NCBI GenBank assembly: GCA_947359465.1 | Contig: OX375873.1 | Coordinates: 130,145,399 to 130,209,398 of the forward strand | From: Metellina segmentata | Taxonomy: Eukaryota > Arthropoda > Arachnida > Araneae > Tetragnathidae | DNA length: 64,000 nucleotides | Reading direction: 5' to 3' | Shown here: positions 48,075-59,525 of the stretch, one piece after another | Numbering within the stretch: the first letter of the stretch is position 1 | Layout: each line of letters begins with the position of its first letter | Notes under the pieces: generated by a model | What the model was told of the DNA's origin: nothing | Databases searched by the model: none | What the model saw: only the letters and a program-made list of their open reading frames with translations | Made by a program: the position numbers and the translations under genes

Positions 48075-49620
48075 TCAGCAGGAAGAGGCTTGAAATCAGC
48101 CATATGGTCAAATTAAGGCATAACTGATCGGGAAAAGAATGTGAATTTAACGAACCCGTCTCTACTTTGAAACCCATAAACCTTAGCGGATGCTTCTGTC
48201 ACTAACTTGACACACCGTTCAACTGCCTGTGTGTGACATGGAAAGTGAAGTAAGTCCAATTCTGGATTTTTATTATCACGCACAATGGACCTAAATACGG
48301 CAGTGGATATATCACGGAGGATTGGGGGAGAAGTAATAGTAATTGATTACAAGTCAATCAATTCAGTATAATCAGCAGCTTCAAAATTTAGTTTTGGTGA
48401 GAGAAATACACGTACTGACATTTCATTGGAAGATGACTCTCTAGACTTAAACGTCGTGCAGCAAGTTCTCTGATGTGCGGTCTTTCATCCTTCAGCATCA
48501 GCAAGATATTTTCAGGATGAGCAAAAAACGAATTTCGACAAATTACTCCATCAGCGACGTCTTTGAGGCCTTGAAATAAATACCTGGATCTAAAAATAGT
48601 ATTTCACGCATGCTTAGCTCCATCTTTCAGCGAGTATTTAGACTTTATATTAAACCAGTTTGGAGTGTAAACTTTCATAACAAACTCAGCGATTTGTTTC
48701 AACTTCAAAGTATGATCTGGCGAACTAACATATAGTCTTAGAACTCTGTTCGCTGTTGTTAGCCAGCATGTATGTGATAATGGACTAAGACTGCGTATAG
48801 CCAGTTCATCAGAACAATTACCCAATAGTACCGATTGAGGTACTTCAAGAAAGTACATTTGATCCTTGCTTAAGTCACGTCAATCAGTTGAGTCAATAAT
48901 TTCGAAAGTTGTCACTGTCAAAGTTTCACATGTAAGGAGCGCCTTCCCAATATTACCAAAGTAGGATTTTGGGCCATTTGTTGACCCATCCAACGTTTCA
49001 AACAAATGCCTCAGAATTAGTTCATTAAAATGTTGGAGACATATTACCCAATGCAGCAATTTACCAAGTTTCAATTCCAAACACCGAATTATACCGGATT
49101 TATATCCGGTATTAACATATATACAGTCACAGCCAATTGCCAGAAGCTATGAAAGATCTCTTGTGATCCCTTCAAAATATCTGATAATAGTCCAGTCAGA
49201 ATCAGTTTTTCAGTTTTGGGGTGACAAATGATGAACTCAAATGAGTTATGTAACGTGAACCCGATTCTGCAATAAGAGATAAATGTTCCACTTTTGCTTT
49301 TCTCGTGTATCTTTTAGTATCTACTCCCTCTTTTATCAATGTAGAATTTTTACGACCACCGAAATACAGCCCCTTCAACGGTAACTGAGCTTCACTTTGA
49401 AGCTTAAAATTTTAAATACTTTCTTATTTAGCCTTTTCCTTTCGTAGCTTGTTTTTGCCAACCACCAAATTTGAGTTGTCGCTAGTTATAAAACCGACAT
49501 CGTGAAGAACACTTGAAGCAATTACAGCCAAAGCCCGGTCCGAGACTCCAAACCTGTCGGCAACCACAGTAATTATAGGAAAGCCAAGTCGCATTTGTGA
49601 TGATTTAGATGCAAACGGAG
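48075..49620 (-). pseudogene. Transposase-like gene of hAT-like element B, broken
   Basis: The minus strand encodes, in order: ADRFGVSDRALAVIASSVLH and VVGKNKLRKEKAK (49570-49440), LKGLYFGGRKNSTL and IAESGSRYITH (49385-49245), AIGCDCIYVNTGYKSGIIR (49140-49085), LGKLLHWVICLQHFNELILR then HLFETLDGSTNGPKS (49070-48965), LSPLSHTCWLTTANRVLRLY (48780-48720), FVMKVYTPNWFNIKSK, and finally AVERCVKLVTEASAKV (about 48225-48180). These blocks match, from memory, a widespread uncharacterised arthropod protein family. The order of motifs (D..N block, HxxEL-RHLFE, xHxxWxxxA, C-terminal ER.VKL) parallels element A. Several in-frame stops (for example after STD near 48880 and after KHA at 48604) and frameshifts break it. 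Confidence 0.75.
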
Positions 49621-49779
49621 TTAATTGTTTGTACTTAAGATCAGTAAGAGATTAAACGGTTCGATGACGATGGTTTGCAAATGTCCAGATTTAAATCTAC
49701 TTCAGATAGATCTGCGGAGGAATGTGATTTGTGGACGCTTGAACTTTCACATCATGTCAGATACATGCAGCATGAAAAT

Positions 49780-50171
49780 ACAAGAAAAAGTGAAATTTTC
49801 TTCAAAAATAGCAAAGTTTCAATTGCGATGAAGGATTAGAAGATACTATTCGATCCAAAAAATATTTTACACCTTTTCTATTGAACCCAGTGGGCACCTC
49901 TTCCATACTGTTAGAATAGCAATATTGAAAAATAATTACATTTCCTACGCCGAGTAAAAATTGCCATTTTTACCCAAATTTCCAAAATCCAAAACGATGC
50001 GGGGGCAGAAAATATCCAATCAAAAAAATATTTTACATCGTGTTTATTGAACCCAGAGATCGCTATTCCCAGAGATCGCTATTGAATCCAGAGATCGCTA
50101 TTCGAATAGTGCGACCCTTTCCGCACTATTCGAATAGCGATTTCGAAAAAAAAAAATTTCGGCCCACCTTA
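49780..50171 (-). repeat. Right long terminal inverted repeat of hAT-like element B
   Basis: Reverse complement of the left arm, with a local expansion: the motif CAGAGATCGCTATT occurs three times at about 50055-50101, followed by a short palindrome around CGAATAGTGCG / CGCACTATTCG (50101-50135). The expansion is absent from the left arm. Confidence 0.75.
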
Positions 50172-50179
50172 ATATCTAG

Positions 50180-50415
50180 TCTATCAAGATCTGACCAACT
50201 CTGCTAATGACACTATATCTCGTCAGCAAGATATTGCCGATTTTTTTGAAGTGGCCAAGATTAGGTCAATTTTCTTCAAATGACGAGATATCTCGTCCAT
50301 TAAATATTACGGTTTAAATTTATTCTAATGACACGGTGTTTATTCCATCAATATTTTATAAATTTTACTAATGATTCATGATACCACGTTGAGACAACTA
50401 CTAAGAGGTTTAAGG
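50180..50415. repeat. TATCTCGTC-type dispersed array split by hAT element B
   Basis: TCTATCAAGATCTGACCAAC, CACTATATCTCGTCAGCAAG and TGACGAGATATCTCGTCC, ending CAACTACTAAGAGGTTTA. Its first few bases lie on the other side of hAT element B (47515-47537). Confidence 0.8.
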
Positions 50416-50459
50416 AATCGTATTATCTTTTCAAGGGATTCTAGTCAATGAAATGACCA

Positions 50460-50935
50460 GATAGAATATTTCCAAAGGATTTTATTTTATATAATGTACC
50501 AATAGAATACTTTCAAATGATTATATTCTACATAATGGACTACTAGAATACTTCCAAATGATTCTATTATTCAGAAACTAGAAGTAGAATATTTCCAAAA
50601 TATACTCTACACTAAAGAAAACAACAATATACTACTTCCAAATGATTTTATTCTTCAGAAACTAACAGTAAAATATTTCCAAAAGATACGATACTAAAGA
50701 AAAGATCAATATAATATTTCCAAAAGATACTACACTAAGGAAAAGAGCAATCGAATACTTCCAAATGATTCTGTTCTTCAAAAACTAGTAGTAGAATATT
50801 TCCAATGGATACTGTACTAAAGAAAAGAGCAATTTAATACTTACAAGTGATTACAATAGAAGGAAAGGCCAAGTATAATGTTTCCAAAATATACTAATCT
50901 AAGAAAGGAGCAATAGAATATTTTTAAATCTTTTT
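50460..50935. repeat. Minisatellite, about 45-50 bp units in alternating variants
   Basis: Repeats of AATACTTCCAAATGATTCTATTCTTCAGAAACTA alternate with AATATTTCCAAAAGATAC..ACTAAAGAAAAGAGCAAT, giving a dimeric unit of about 95 bp. About ten monomers are recognisable, with decay at both ends. Confidence 0.85.
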
Positions 50936-52001
50936 AAGACGCTACAGAGGGTTAAAAATAATTTGGATCACAAATATAACATAATCTAATTCATTGGCAA
51001 GATGACTTTTCATATGAGTTGTGTAGTTCAGAACTATAGCACTAAGTCCTATTTCTAGGATTTTATGCATATATTTTAAAATCAAGAATTATAAAATTGT
51101 ATTTTTTAAATATCCGTTTTAAATAACAAAATTTTAGTTAAGTTCTACTTGAAAATTTTTCACAATGGTAATAGTTATAAAGATTATATTTTTTTCAACA
51201 GAAAAGTTAACTAAATACCGTTAATATTTATAATAATTATATGGTGTTCATCATAGAGCCTTATTTTTAGTGGAACTATTCGAAACTATTCAAACAATAT
51301 AACGAAACTATTATATAGAGAGAGCTATTAACGAATGTAATTGGATGCATAATAAGTGAGGTTACAATCTCTTTGTTTTCTGTAATTGAATGGGGTGCAA
51401 TATCCAGAAATGTATGTGGATTCAAGACGTTCTTTTTCCTTATGAAAAGGAAAAATAATTAATTTGTTTCGGAGTTTTGACTGAAAAAATCTTTTGAGTT
51501 GAGTTACACAAAGCAAAACACGAAAATAGCATTAACCTTATTATTAGTATAGAAGCTTTTTCACTAAAAATAGAAGTTCCAACTGAAGTATGAAAAAGTT
51601 TTGCAGAATGGTAATAATTCGTCAGATAATTAAATGAAAATGGTTTGGAAGAATATTAAAAAAAACGCAAATACAATAGAAATGGGATGTATGTACTGAA
51701 ATATCTAGAAAATGTGTGTAGACACACAAAACGGATATCTCAAGAAAACATAATATTAATAAATAAGTATGCTTTTCATTTTAATGTGATAATATAATTG
51801 AAACGCATTTACTTTATAAATTTAAACATTGAATAGTTTTTGAGCAATGTAATATGTCTATAATAAAATTACACAAATATGCAGTTGTGAAATCTTTCTG
51901 AATCATACAATTTATATGTATATGAGATGGATTTGTGGGTTCTCCCCCCTTACGTCACTTACGGAATACGTACAGGAAACACGTTATGTAAAACACTAGT
52001 T

Positions 52002-52030
52002 GTATATATATATATATATATATATATATA
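52002..52030. repeat. (TA)n microsatellite
   Basis: About 14 TA units in otherwise featureless AT-rich intron. Confidence 0.9.
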
Positions 52031-55014
52031 CGTTGCTAGTGTATTATCGTCGACAACTTACTTTCTTACATTAAAACTTGTTGCGTAGTAGCGCACAATA
52101 TGGAACATCGTATTTTGAGGGATTGCTACACATAAACAAAAGGGGAGTTTAATGAATTAAACGCCAAATAACCATAAATTTAACTAAGATTTTTGCATGA
52201 ACATAAAATTTATCAAACCTAACATGTTTTTGAGTACATAAAATGAAGGTCAAAATCGTCTTTTCAGAATAACGGTATCTAGTATGGAACACCTACAGAA
52301 TTTGTAACAAACAAAAACCTTGACATTTTATGCAAAAAATGTGTTAAACATTTCTTTGGTTCAAAGAAATGCGCAACATGTACTTTGTATTATATTAAAT
52401 TTATTTTGCAGGTGGGAAAATATTCGGAATTTCTGATACGCCATTCCAAAAAGATATTTTCGTCTGAAACCAAATATCTCTAATCTATACTAAAGCTATT
52501 CAACTAGCTCGTATCAGTCAAGGGGTTATTAAGTATACACGTACTTCGACGGAATAGTTGAACATCTTTTAAGAACAAAAAAAAATAGTTTTACATAAAA
52601 CTATATATATATGACTAACATATTTACTATATTTTTATTTGTTAACTTACTTTTCTCAAATAGTTTTTTAATGAGCCAAAAGTATTTTTAGCATCTCTAA
52701 ATATAAAATTGCTTCTTATTATATCAGGTTTATTAGCAAACATTCAAAACAGTATGCGCTTATTTACTTACATAGAACTATTTTACTAGAACTGAATTAG
52801 AAGTACTACTTACATTGAAGTACTTTTACAGATTTTGAATGTTATCTGCCAAAGCAGATCATGGTGTTTCCTACTACGTGATGTTTCATGCTTTACGAGC
52901 ACGTATCGTACATATTTTATTTTATTGAGATGAAAACCCTTTTTTGTCAATTATCATCCGTATATCAACAATACTCTTCACCCTTACCTCTTGACGGGGA
53001 TACCGGACTTAAGCCATTGTGGATCGCAGAAAGATTGGCATTATTGTTCCAAAAAAAGTTACAAAAAATCGTAACGGAGGAATGCATTTCTTTTATAAAT
53101 GTAGTTTCTTTTGAAACGACAATGCTTTTTATAGTCCCCGAAATGTATAATGAATGATCATACGAGCTGACTCTGCGAATTCTTCAACGCGCATAAAAAA
53201 CAGAACAGATATCGAGGAAGACAGAGATTGCAGTGTTATTACTCACATGTAAAACCAATTTCAAGATGATCATATTTTTCAAACTGTATTATTGTCATTT
53301 TCTCCAAAAACACTATCTTTAAAAGCCGATTCTGTGTCAGAGATGTAAATGGATATGCTGATACCGCATTTCTCCTTTCTTAATGCTTTTTATATCAAGG
53401 AAATTACATACATCAAGAACTTCTTTTTGCATCTGAGAAGCAAAACGAGAGATACATATCATGACGTAGTTTAAATCATTTTTTGCTTTTTAAAGGACAG
53501 TAATTTGAAAGAATGTACTAAGCAAATTTGGGAAAAAATGAAACCTTCAGTTTTTGCTGTAAATAATACTCAACTGAATCCGGCGCTTAGTGATTTCAAA
53601 AATAAATTATTTCATACTGAAATTTCATTGATACTTTTCAATTCATTTTTAGCCTTTATTTAAGAGATACCTTCGATTATTTGTTTCTCATATTGAGTTA
53701 ATACTGAACATAGTTCAAGGAAAATAAAAAACCTGTCAAAGGGCTTTTTACTCTAGTATGCAGATTTATATCTTGCCTGGGAAATATATAAAGCTCGAAC
53801 ATCAATAAAAATATATTGCTTTTCATTCATTAAACTAAGGTAAATTTACTTTGCTTTTGAGAATTTTAATGTCAGGCATAAAATGTATTTATCAATAACT
53901 ATCGTGCACAAATTCAGATGCCAAGATTTACGTCTATGCTCTAAAATGTATTGTATATTTATACATAAATAATGCATTTTGTTGTCAAATATAATTTGTT
54001 GTAAAAAGTAACTGAACCAAATTTGAATTATAGTGTGTTTTTAAAAGGACATATAAATGTAGGATAAAAAACTTACCAAATTCAATTTTTCTGTAATGTT
54101 GCTAAAATTCTATTATATTTCATGTTAATGAAATTACGTACACATAGTTTCGAAGGTTTTAGTTTTTTTAGAGAAAGTATATTAAAGCTCTAGAATCCTT
54201 TAAAATGCAACATTCAATTCAAAAAGACCAATGTTAGCAAAAGTGATCTGATAACTAGAAGGATATACTATATTTTAACCTCTTAATATTGTTTACTGAA
54301 GCGAAAAATCCAACAAGGTTACTGAATAAAAGAAGTAAACCTTTCGCTGGTTGGGAGAATAGAGTTGACTTTAGATACGAAAAAATATAAAACGGACTTA
54401 CGATAGATAACTATTGTCAAAAATGTCTTACTTTAATTTTACAGTAAACAAAGTTTTCAATTGGAAATAAAAGTATTTGATAGAGCGTTACAGATTTATA
54501 CTGGTTCTGGATTCAGAAAACAAATTTTGTGAGAAAACGAAGTAAACTTGTACTTTACACTTGCATTGCGAGTATTATCTAAAATAGCTAACTACATCTT
54601 TTATTTTATTCTTAATGTTTTACCTTAATCGTTCATAGAAAAGTACTACCATTACAATTACATTTTACCGATAATTCATGATCTGCACATATATTAAAAA
54701 CAAAAGTTTTATTGCTAAAAGATTTCACATCTTTAGGCAAAATTGGGTATAAAATAATCTATTGTAAGATTTTTAACTCATAAGAGTAGGTTTAAACCAA
54801 AATTATTCTCATCAAGCAAGGTTCAATGAGTTATTGATTGATGTATGGAATGAAGGAAAATTGATATATTTCAGGTTTGTTTCCCGAATACGTATCTCTT
54901 AGAAATACTTCAAATATCACTCAATTCAATTGGGAAACATCTTATCATTCATAAAAAACAGATCCCAACACAACAGTTTTTCTTGACAGTTTTTAGAATT
55001 ATATTAATCATCCT

Positions 55015-55560
55015 GGTGGATGTCTGAACAGATGTATTGTCATTAGAAAACTGACTAGACCGTGTCCTCGTCATCATAAAAAATATTGGCAAAATCTTTA
55101 TGACTATATACCTCGTCACCAGCAAAATTGGTCAGACTTTGATCGACGAATTATTTCGTCAATAGAAGAAAACTGACCACATCTTGATATCATCATTATC
55201 AAACAATCGACAATGCCTCGATTAGGATATATCTCGTCACCAGCAAAATTGAACAGACTTTGATGGACGAGTTATTTCGTGACTAGAAGAAAACTGAAAA
55301 TATCTTTATCTTGTTATTATCAAACAATTGGAAGTACCTCGATTACATTGTATCTCGTCACTATCAAAATTGGTTAGACTTTGATGGACGAAATAATTGG
55401 GTCACTAGAAGAAACCTGACGAGATCTTCTTATCGTTATTATCAAACATTCGGCAATATCTTCATTGCGATATACATATCTCGGCAGCATTAAAATTGGT
55501 CACGCCTCCGATGTACGCGATATCTGGTCGAAAGAACTTGTAGGATTAAAAGTTATCCAG
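55015..55560. repeat. Tandem array of TATCTCGTC-type repeat, about 123-bp unit, four copies
   Basis: TATCTCGTCACCAGCAAAAT, GACTTTGATGGACGAGTTAT and CACTAGAAGAAAACTGA recur about every 120-125 bp. The last copy decays within 50 bp of the Ig1b donor at 55605, so the array lies right at the exon's downstream edge. Confidence 0.85.
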
Positions 55561-55605
55561 CTAAAGGCTTAATTAGATAAACTGGTAATGATATTTTCAA
55601 CTCAC

Positions 55606-55813
55606 CCACAACGTCCAGAAATCCCACAAGGCTCTTCATCGGTACTGTGTTGACCTGGCACATGTATCCGCCCCTGTCGGATTCCTGTACATCATGAATG
55701 TGAAGGTTCCAGTGCCTGTAATCTGGATTGTTGACAGTCAGACGGCTGTTTTTCAGTACTAAGTGTTTTTGGATTGTGAGGAGGCTTTGGGTTTCAAGTC
55801 TTAGCCATGCAAC
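55606..55813 (-). CDS. Lachesin/DIP-like Ig protein, exon with second half of Ig domain 1
   Basis: This exon encodes about 69 residues, from VAWLRLETQ to VGFLDVV, of a neuronal-type immunoglobulin cell-adhesion protein. Visible Ig features are the W of strand C (VAWL), LHIHDVQESDRGGYMCQV with the strand-F Cys, and the PMKS..GFLDVV end that is typical of lachesin, DIP and IgLON proteins. The acceptor is TTTCTTTCAG before GTTGCATGG and the donor is G|GTGAGT. It ends one base into a Val codon that the next exon completes as V-PPSF, the usual VPP linker. The partner Cys of Ig1 must be in an upstream exon not found here. Such proteins sit on the outer cell surface, often GPI-anchored, and mediate homophilic or DIP-Dpr-type adhesion (family knowledge). 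Which paralogue this is cannot be settled from the fragment. Confidence 0.93.
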
Positions 55814-56179
55814 CTGAAAGAAAAAGACACATTATAACTCTAAAAGGTTCGATGCAAATAAATCAACATTCGTTTCAGCACACGCTAATTTCAATAAATC
55901 TACATTCATTGCCAAAAGTTAAAAAGCACAAAAGATAAAATGCAAAAAAAAAAAAAAACGATGAGTACATCTTTGATTGACACTAAATGCTGCGGGAAAG
56001 TAGCAAATATGTTTATGCATGAAGCAAAACAAATAATTAAGTACAAAGATGAAAACAATATTGAATTTATTTTCATAAATTATAAGATGACTCATATTGG
56101 AGTCATTAAGAAAATGATGTTAAAATCAAAGCAAATAAATGAACCGACATTAATGTCACACCTCATCCTCATACAAAGT

Positions 56180-57349
56180 TTACAGATTGTGACCATGCTT
56201 TCCATGAGGTGGTCAATCACCTCAGATCCAAGTAATCACCATTGATTCCACGACCGAGGGCATCCCAAATATTTTCAATGAGATTCGGGCGAGAACGCCG
56301 GCCAAACCATAAGCGCAATCCCCTCACTCTCCAGGTAGTCGTCGACGATGCAAGCTCTATGTGGACGCACATTATCATTCATTAAATTTAAAGAAGGACC
56401 AACTGCTCCACAGCGTAAAATTTAACATTAGGTTCTAGGATTTAATCCCGATACCGGACACAGAACCCCGTCTATAGATGTGCAGGTCATTGCGATATCC
56501 CAACAAAATACCCGCACACACCATGATGCTACCACTGTGACATAATAACTATTATATCGATTAACTAAATCCATTTCAAGTTTGAACACATATTTATTAC
56601 AAGACAGGACACTGACACAAAGACGATGAAACACAAAGAGAAGTGAGAGGTTATTCCGACGTGGTCTTTCTGATACCACGTTCCAAGCCAATCTGACGAA
56701 TTCCCCATCGGGTAGGGAAGACGCGCGTTACAATCCCTTTCGTAGGGATCATCTGGAGATCTGTGGCTAAGTTGTCACAACCACCTCGGAATACCTGATG
56801 CTCGATGATGTTCTGGCGCCGATTGCGTGTGCCTTGTTTTCTCCAGACCCTTTCACGTTTGTCATCTTGTTCCAGGGCAAATCTCGACTCCTCCGTGAAC
56901 ATAACGTTAGCCCAATCAGACACAACCCAATTCACACTGTGCCGACACCACTTTAATCGTGCCTCTCTGGATTGGACGGATCGAGAAAAAAAAACTTGTG
57001 CTACCCAGGCGTACAGTATATTCATGTGTAGCCTTCGGAGCACAGTTGTGGAAGATATCTTCTTACCAATGGACAATGTAACCATAGATATCACACGTGT
57101 GGAGGTCGCCCTTTGATTCCGCTTAACTACAGCAGCAATATATCGATCTTCCACGTGGGTCGTAACCCTTGGGCGGCAGGCCACAGGTCTTCGGACAGCT
57201 GTTTGGCTTGCATGGAATTGTTTTCATAATCGTGAAATGATGGAATGATGAGCGTCGAAGAAAATAGCAACATCAGTGATTGATTGCCTTGCTTCAAGTT
57301 GCCACACAGAACGCCAGAGCTCACTATCTGCTATTGGTCTGGAAGTCAT
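56180..57349 (-). pseudogene. Tc1-like transposase, broken
   Basis: Begins MTSRPIADSELWRSVWQLEA at 57349, with a helix-turn-helix N-terminus that runs through a stop. It continues as RPRVTTHVEDRYIAAVVKRN, SIGKKISSTTVLRRLHMN, LKWCRHSVNWVVSDW and VMFTEESRFALEQDDKRERV to HQVFRGG. The expected Asp of the FTDESRF motif is Glu here. An insertion (56536-56779) then interrupts it. The gene resumes with MMVCAGILLGYRNDLHIYRR, LMNDNVRPHRACIVDDYLES (second catalytic D kept) and, after a frameshift, NLIENIWDALGR (catalytic E kept) and VIDHLMESMV. A deletion separates the last two blocks. This is a common arthropod Tc1 lineage with about 340 residues when intact. Confidence 0.85.
56536..56779 (-). mobile_element. 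Solo-LTR-like insertion, 244 bp
   Basis: Starts TGTGAC and ends GTCACA, flanked by the 5-bp duplication ACCAC (56531-56535 and 56780-56784). It lies exactly between two parts of the Tc1-like transposase that are contiguous in intact relatives (HQVFRGG and xMVxAGI). TG...CA ends, a 4-6 bp duplication and an internal AATAAA on the minus strand (56592-56597 region) suit a solo LTR of a gypsy- or BEL-type element. No internal retroviral coding is present. Confidence 0.65.
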
Positions 57350-57659
57350 AGAAACACGTCTGTCTCAAAACCTAATCGTACGAAAGTTCTAAACACTTTT
57401 TATCAGCACTTACACGCAACTCCTCTAACCCTGCAGCAAATTTCAGACTCTCAAATTCAGATATTCTTCTGGAAATTAACACTTTTCTCTACGTGCTTAA
57501 CTTTTGGCGGTGAGTGTATTTAAATGTGGTGATAATGCTGGACTGATTACTATATCTTTATGAACTCACGTAATCTGATGTGGAGTGAACTCTAAATTTG
57601 AGATGAACATGTAAATATCCATGTTATTTGCATCAAACTAAAAGTTAAACAGACAATTC

Positions 57660-57835
57660 CATGCATCTTGATGGTCGAGATAACTCATCCTTAAAAAAAC
57701 TGTTACAAAGTATGTAATAATGTGATCTCATCTTCAAAAAAATCGGCAACATCTTGATGACGAAATACTACGCCATTAACGAAATTGGTCATATCATCTT
57801 GATAGACATCTCGTAAACACCACTTGAAGGGTTAA
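57660..57835. repeat. TATCTCGTC-type dispersed array
   Basis: TCTTGATGGTCGAGATAACT, AAAATCGGCAACATCTTGAT and TCATATCATCTTGATAGACA, ending ACCACTTGAAGGGTTAA. Confidence 0.75.
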
Positions 57836-58003
57836 ATTACGTGATAGATTGGGACGTAAACGCTATATTATTCTGTTTGACTGTACTTTCGAGCACATAA
57901 TTTCCCAACGAAAAGTAAGCAAAATTAGCGATTTAAGATTAAAAAGACTTCTATATTGAAGTCGTGAGACCATCCATAACCGCACTTCAACTGTGCAACT
58001 TCC

Positions 58004-58150
58004 AGGTTGGTAGGTAGATTTATAAGTGACGTCACACTAAATCAACACAACTTGCTATTGAAGACGGTCCGTGATAAATGCTAAGGGGAAAGGACAACAC
58101 CGGGTAATTTTAAACCATGGTCAGATTCAGAGGTCACAACTGGACTGCAA
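58004..58150 (-). mobile_element. SINE fragment (3' half)
   Basis: GGTAGGTAGATTTATAAGTG, GAAGACGGTCCGTGATAAAT and TTTTAAACCATGGTCAGATT. No head. Confidence 0.68.
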
Positions 58151-58194
58151 CTTCCAGGAAAGGCAGTTGAATCACACGGTTTTGAATGAGTTTA

Positions 58195-58461
58195 TTACTT
58201 TGAATAGCAGACTGGTGGTAACGTAAATAAATTCCTTCCATTATTGGCGTCTTTAGCGTGTATTCTGGCTCTAAGTTTATCATTCGGTGCCGAAAGCATT
58301 GATAACGCGTTGGTAGACAAGAAACTTCTCCAGAGATCGCCGTTCATGCTTTTGCGTATGATGACTTCTGACACACTTGCGGGGCCATCGTTGTCACTGC
58401 TACGAGATGCCATCGGAACTGGTTCGATTCCTACATCGATATATTTTTGTCGTCTATTCAA
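58195..58461 (-). other. Unassigned 88-codon open frame between SINE fragments
   Basis: MNRRQKYIDVGIEPVPMASR, SSDNDGPASVSEVIIRKSMN and RARIHAKDANNGRNLF. It is less AT-rich than its surroundings. No domain is recognised and no start context or splice partner is seen. The faint feel of a repeat-derived fragment is impression only. Confidence 0.2.
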
Positions 58462-58649
58462 GCGAAACTTTCATTAAGTGTATATGCTGATTACTTAATG
58501 TCTCCTGTTGTGTGTTTGGTACAGCATAGTCAAACATGGTACTGGTGCCATAAATCCTAATCCAACCAACTAACTAACCTAACACGCCCTTCACACCTGT
58601 TTATAAATAAATAAAATGATCCGATGTTCGCTGTCATCTCTGGGGTAGG

Positions 58650-58885
58650 GAGGTTGGTATTTCAATTAATGTCACACTGGAACGCACAATGGGCTATTGG
58701 TGGCGATCCGGGATAAAACGCTAAGGCAAAGATCAGAGGACAACACCATGTAATTTTTAACCACGGCTAGGGGATGAGGTCACAGATTAACATACATCAG
58801 CCGCTTTGTAAATGGCGGTCATTGGTTGAATTTACATTCATTCAGTTGCTAATCCGTTAGTCTTTCAACAGGGCTACCGTGCCCT
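58650..58885 (-). mobile_element. SINE, head type 2, internally deleted
   Basis: Tail TTTCAATTAATGTCACACTG, GCTATTGGTGGCGATCCGGG, then a jump to the head (GCTAATCCGTTAGTCTTTCA). The central body is missing. Confidence 0.72.
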
Positions 58886-59454
58886 TCGAACTCTTGGGAG
58901 CAGCACGATGCAATGCATTGCTGATTCAGATCCTTTGTTCTATATTTCAGCAGTAGATTAGACCATAGCAGATTCAAAGCAAAATTCCCACCACTATCGT
59001 AAAAGCGAAATTCCGAGAAGAAAAATCGATTGGTTTTCACGCAAATTTTATTTCGCATACGGTATTATCCCTTTCTAATAGTAAACATTATTTCGTTAGT
59101 ATGTTATGCATATGTTTGCCAGTGAACTCGAGGTTTAATTCGTTTTGGTGAAGCAGAACACACATGGACAGTGATAAAAAAAATCATAGCAAGTTGAGGA
59201 TTTATGACGGTAAACCAGAACAAGCTTGCTGTTCAAATTAAATGGTTAAATATTGTATCTACATTTTTCAAGTTAAGGAGTAAAATCACGAAATGATACA
59301 CAAAAGATAATTATTCATTAAAAGTGTATAGTAGATTCAGAAATGTATACCTTAGAGTCCTTAATTCATGGTACATATTACACACATATATTGTCTTAAG
59401 AGGAATATTTGGTTAAACAAATAAAATTCCAATAATAAGTAATCTTTAGTACTC

Positions 59455-59525
59455 AGGTAGGTACCTTCGCACTGGAGCAATACATGGGCTATTGGCGTTG
59501 AATTAAATCCTTAAATATACCGTGG
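59455..59525 (-). mobile_element. SINE tail fragment
   Basis: CAGGTAGGTACCTTCGCACT, GGAGCAATACATGGGCTATT and GGCG, then unrelated sequence. Confidence 0.6.

Larger units (their letters stand above)
47538..50171 (-). mobile_element. hAT-like DNA transposon B with long inverted repeats, 2.63 kb
   Basis: The left end starts TAGGGTGGGCCGAAA and the right end is the reverse complement of TAAGGTGGGCCGAAA. The flanking 8-mers ATATCTAG at 47530-47537 and 50172-50179 are identical, a hAT-type target duplication. The inverted similarity continues for about 340 bp (47538-47875 against 49780-50171), much longer than the 10-25 bp of ordinary hAT ends. The element sits inside a TATCTCGTC-type dispersed array: joining the flanks at one ATATCTAG recreates that array. 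It carries a decayed transposase-like gene on the minus strand. Confidence 0.82.
45544..55605 (-). other. Intron between the Ig1b and Ig2a exons (10.1 kb)
   Basis: Bounded by GTGAGT at 55600-55605 and CAG at 45544-45546. It holds two SINEs, a GC-richer island with a cysteine-rich reading frame (46.05-46.8 kb), the hAT-like transposon at 47538-50171, a minisatellite (50.46-50.93 kb) and a tandem array next to the upstream exon (55.02-55.56 kb). The interval 50940-55010 is AT-rich with only a (TA)n tract at 52002-52030; I see nothing else in it. Confidence 0.8.
55905..57520 (-). mobile_element. Tc1-like DNA transposon, decayed, with nested LTR
   Basis: The right end near 57500-57520 reads CTACGTGCTTAACTTTTGGCGG. 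Its complement (CCGCCAAAAGTTAAGCACG) resembles TTGCCAAAAGTTAAAAAGCAC at 55908-55928, suggesting the terminal inverted repeats. Between them lies a minus-strand Tc1-type transposase relic interrupted by a 244-bp insertion. The exact termini and TA duplication are uncertain. Confidence 0.6.
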
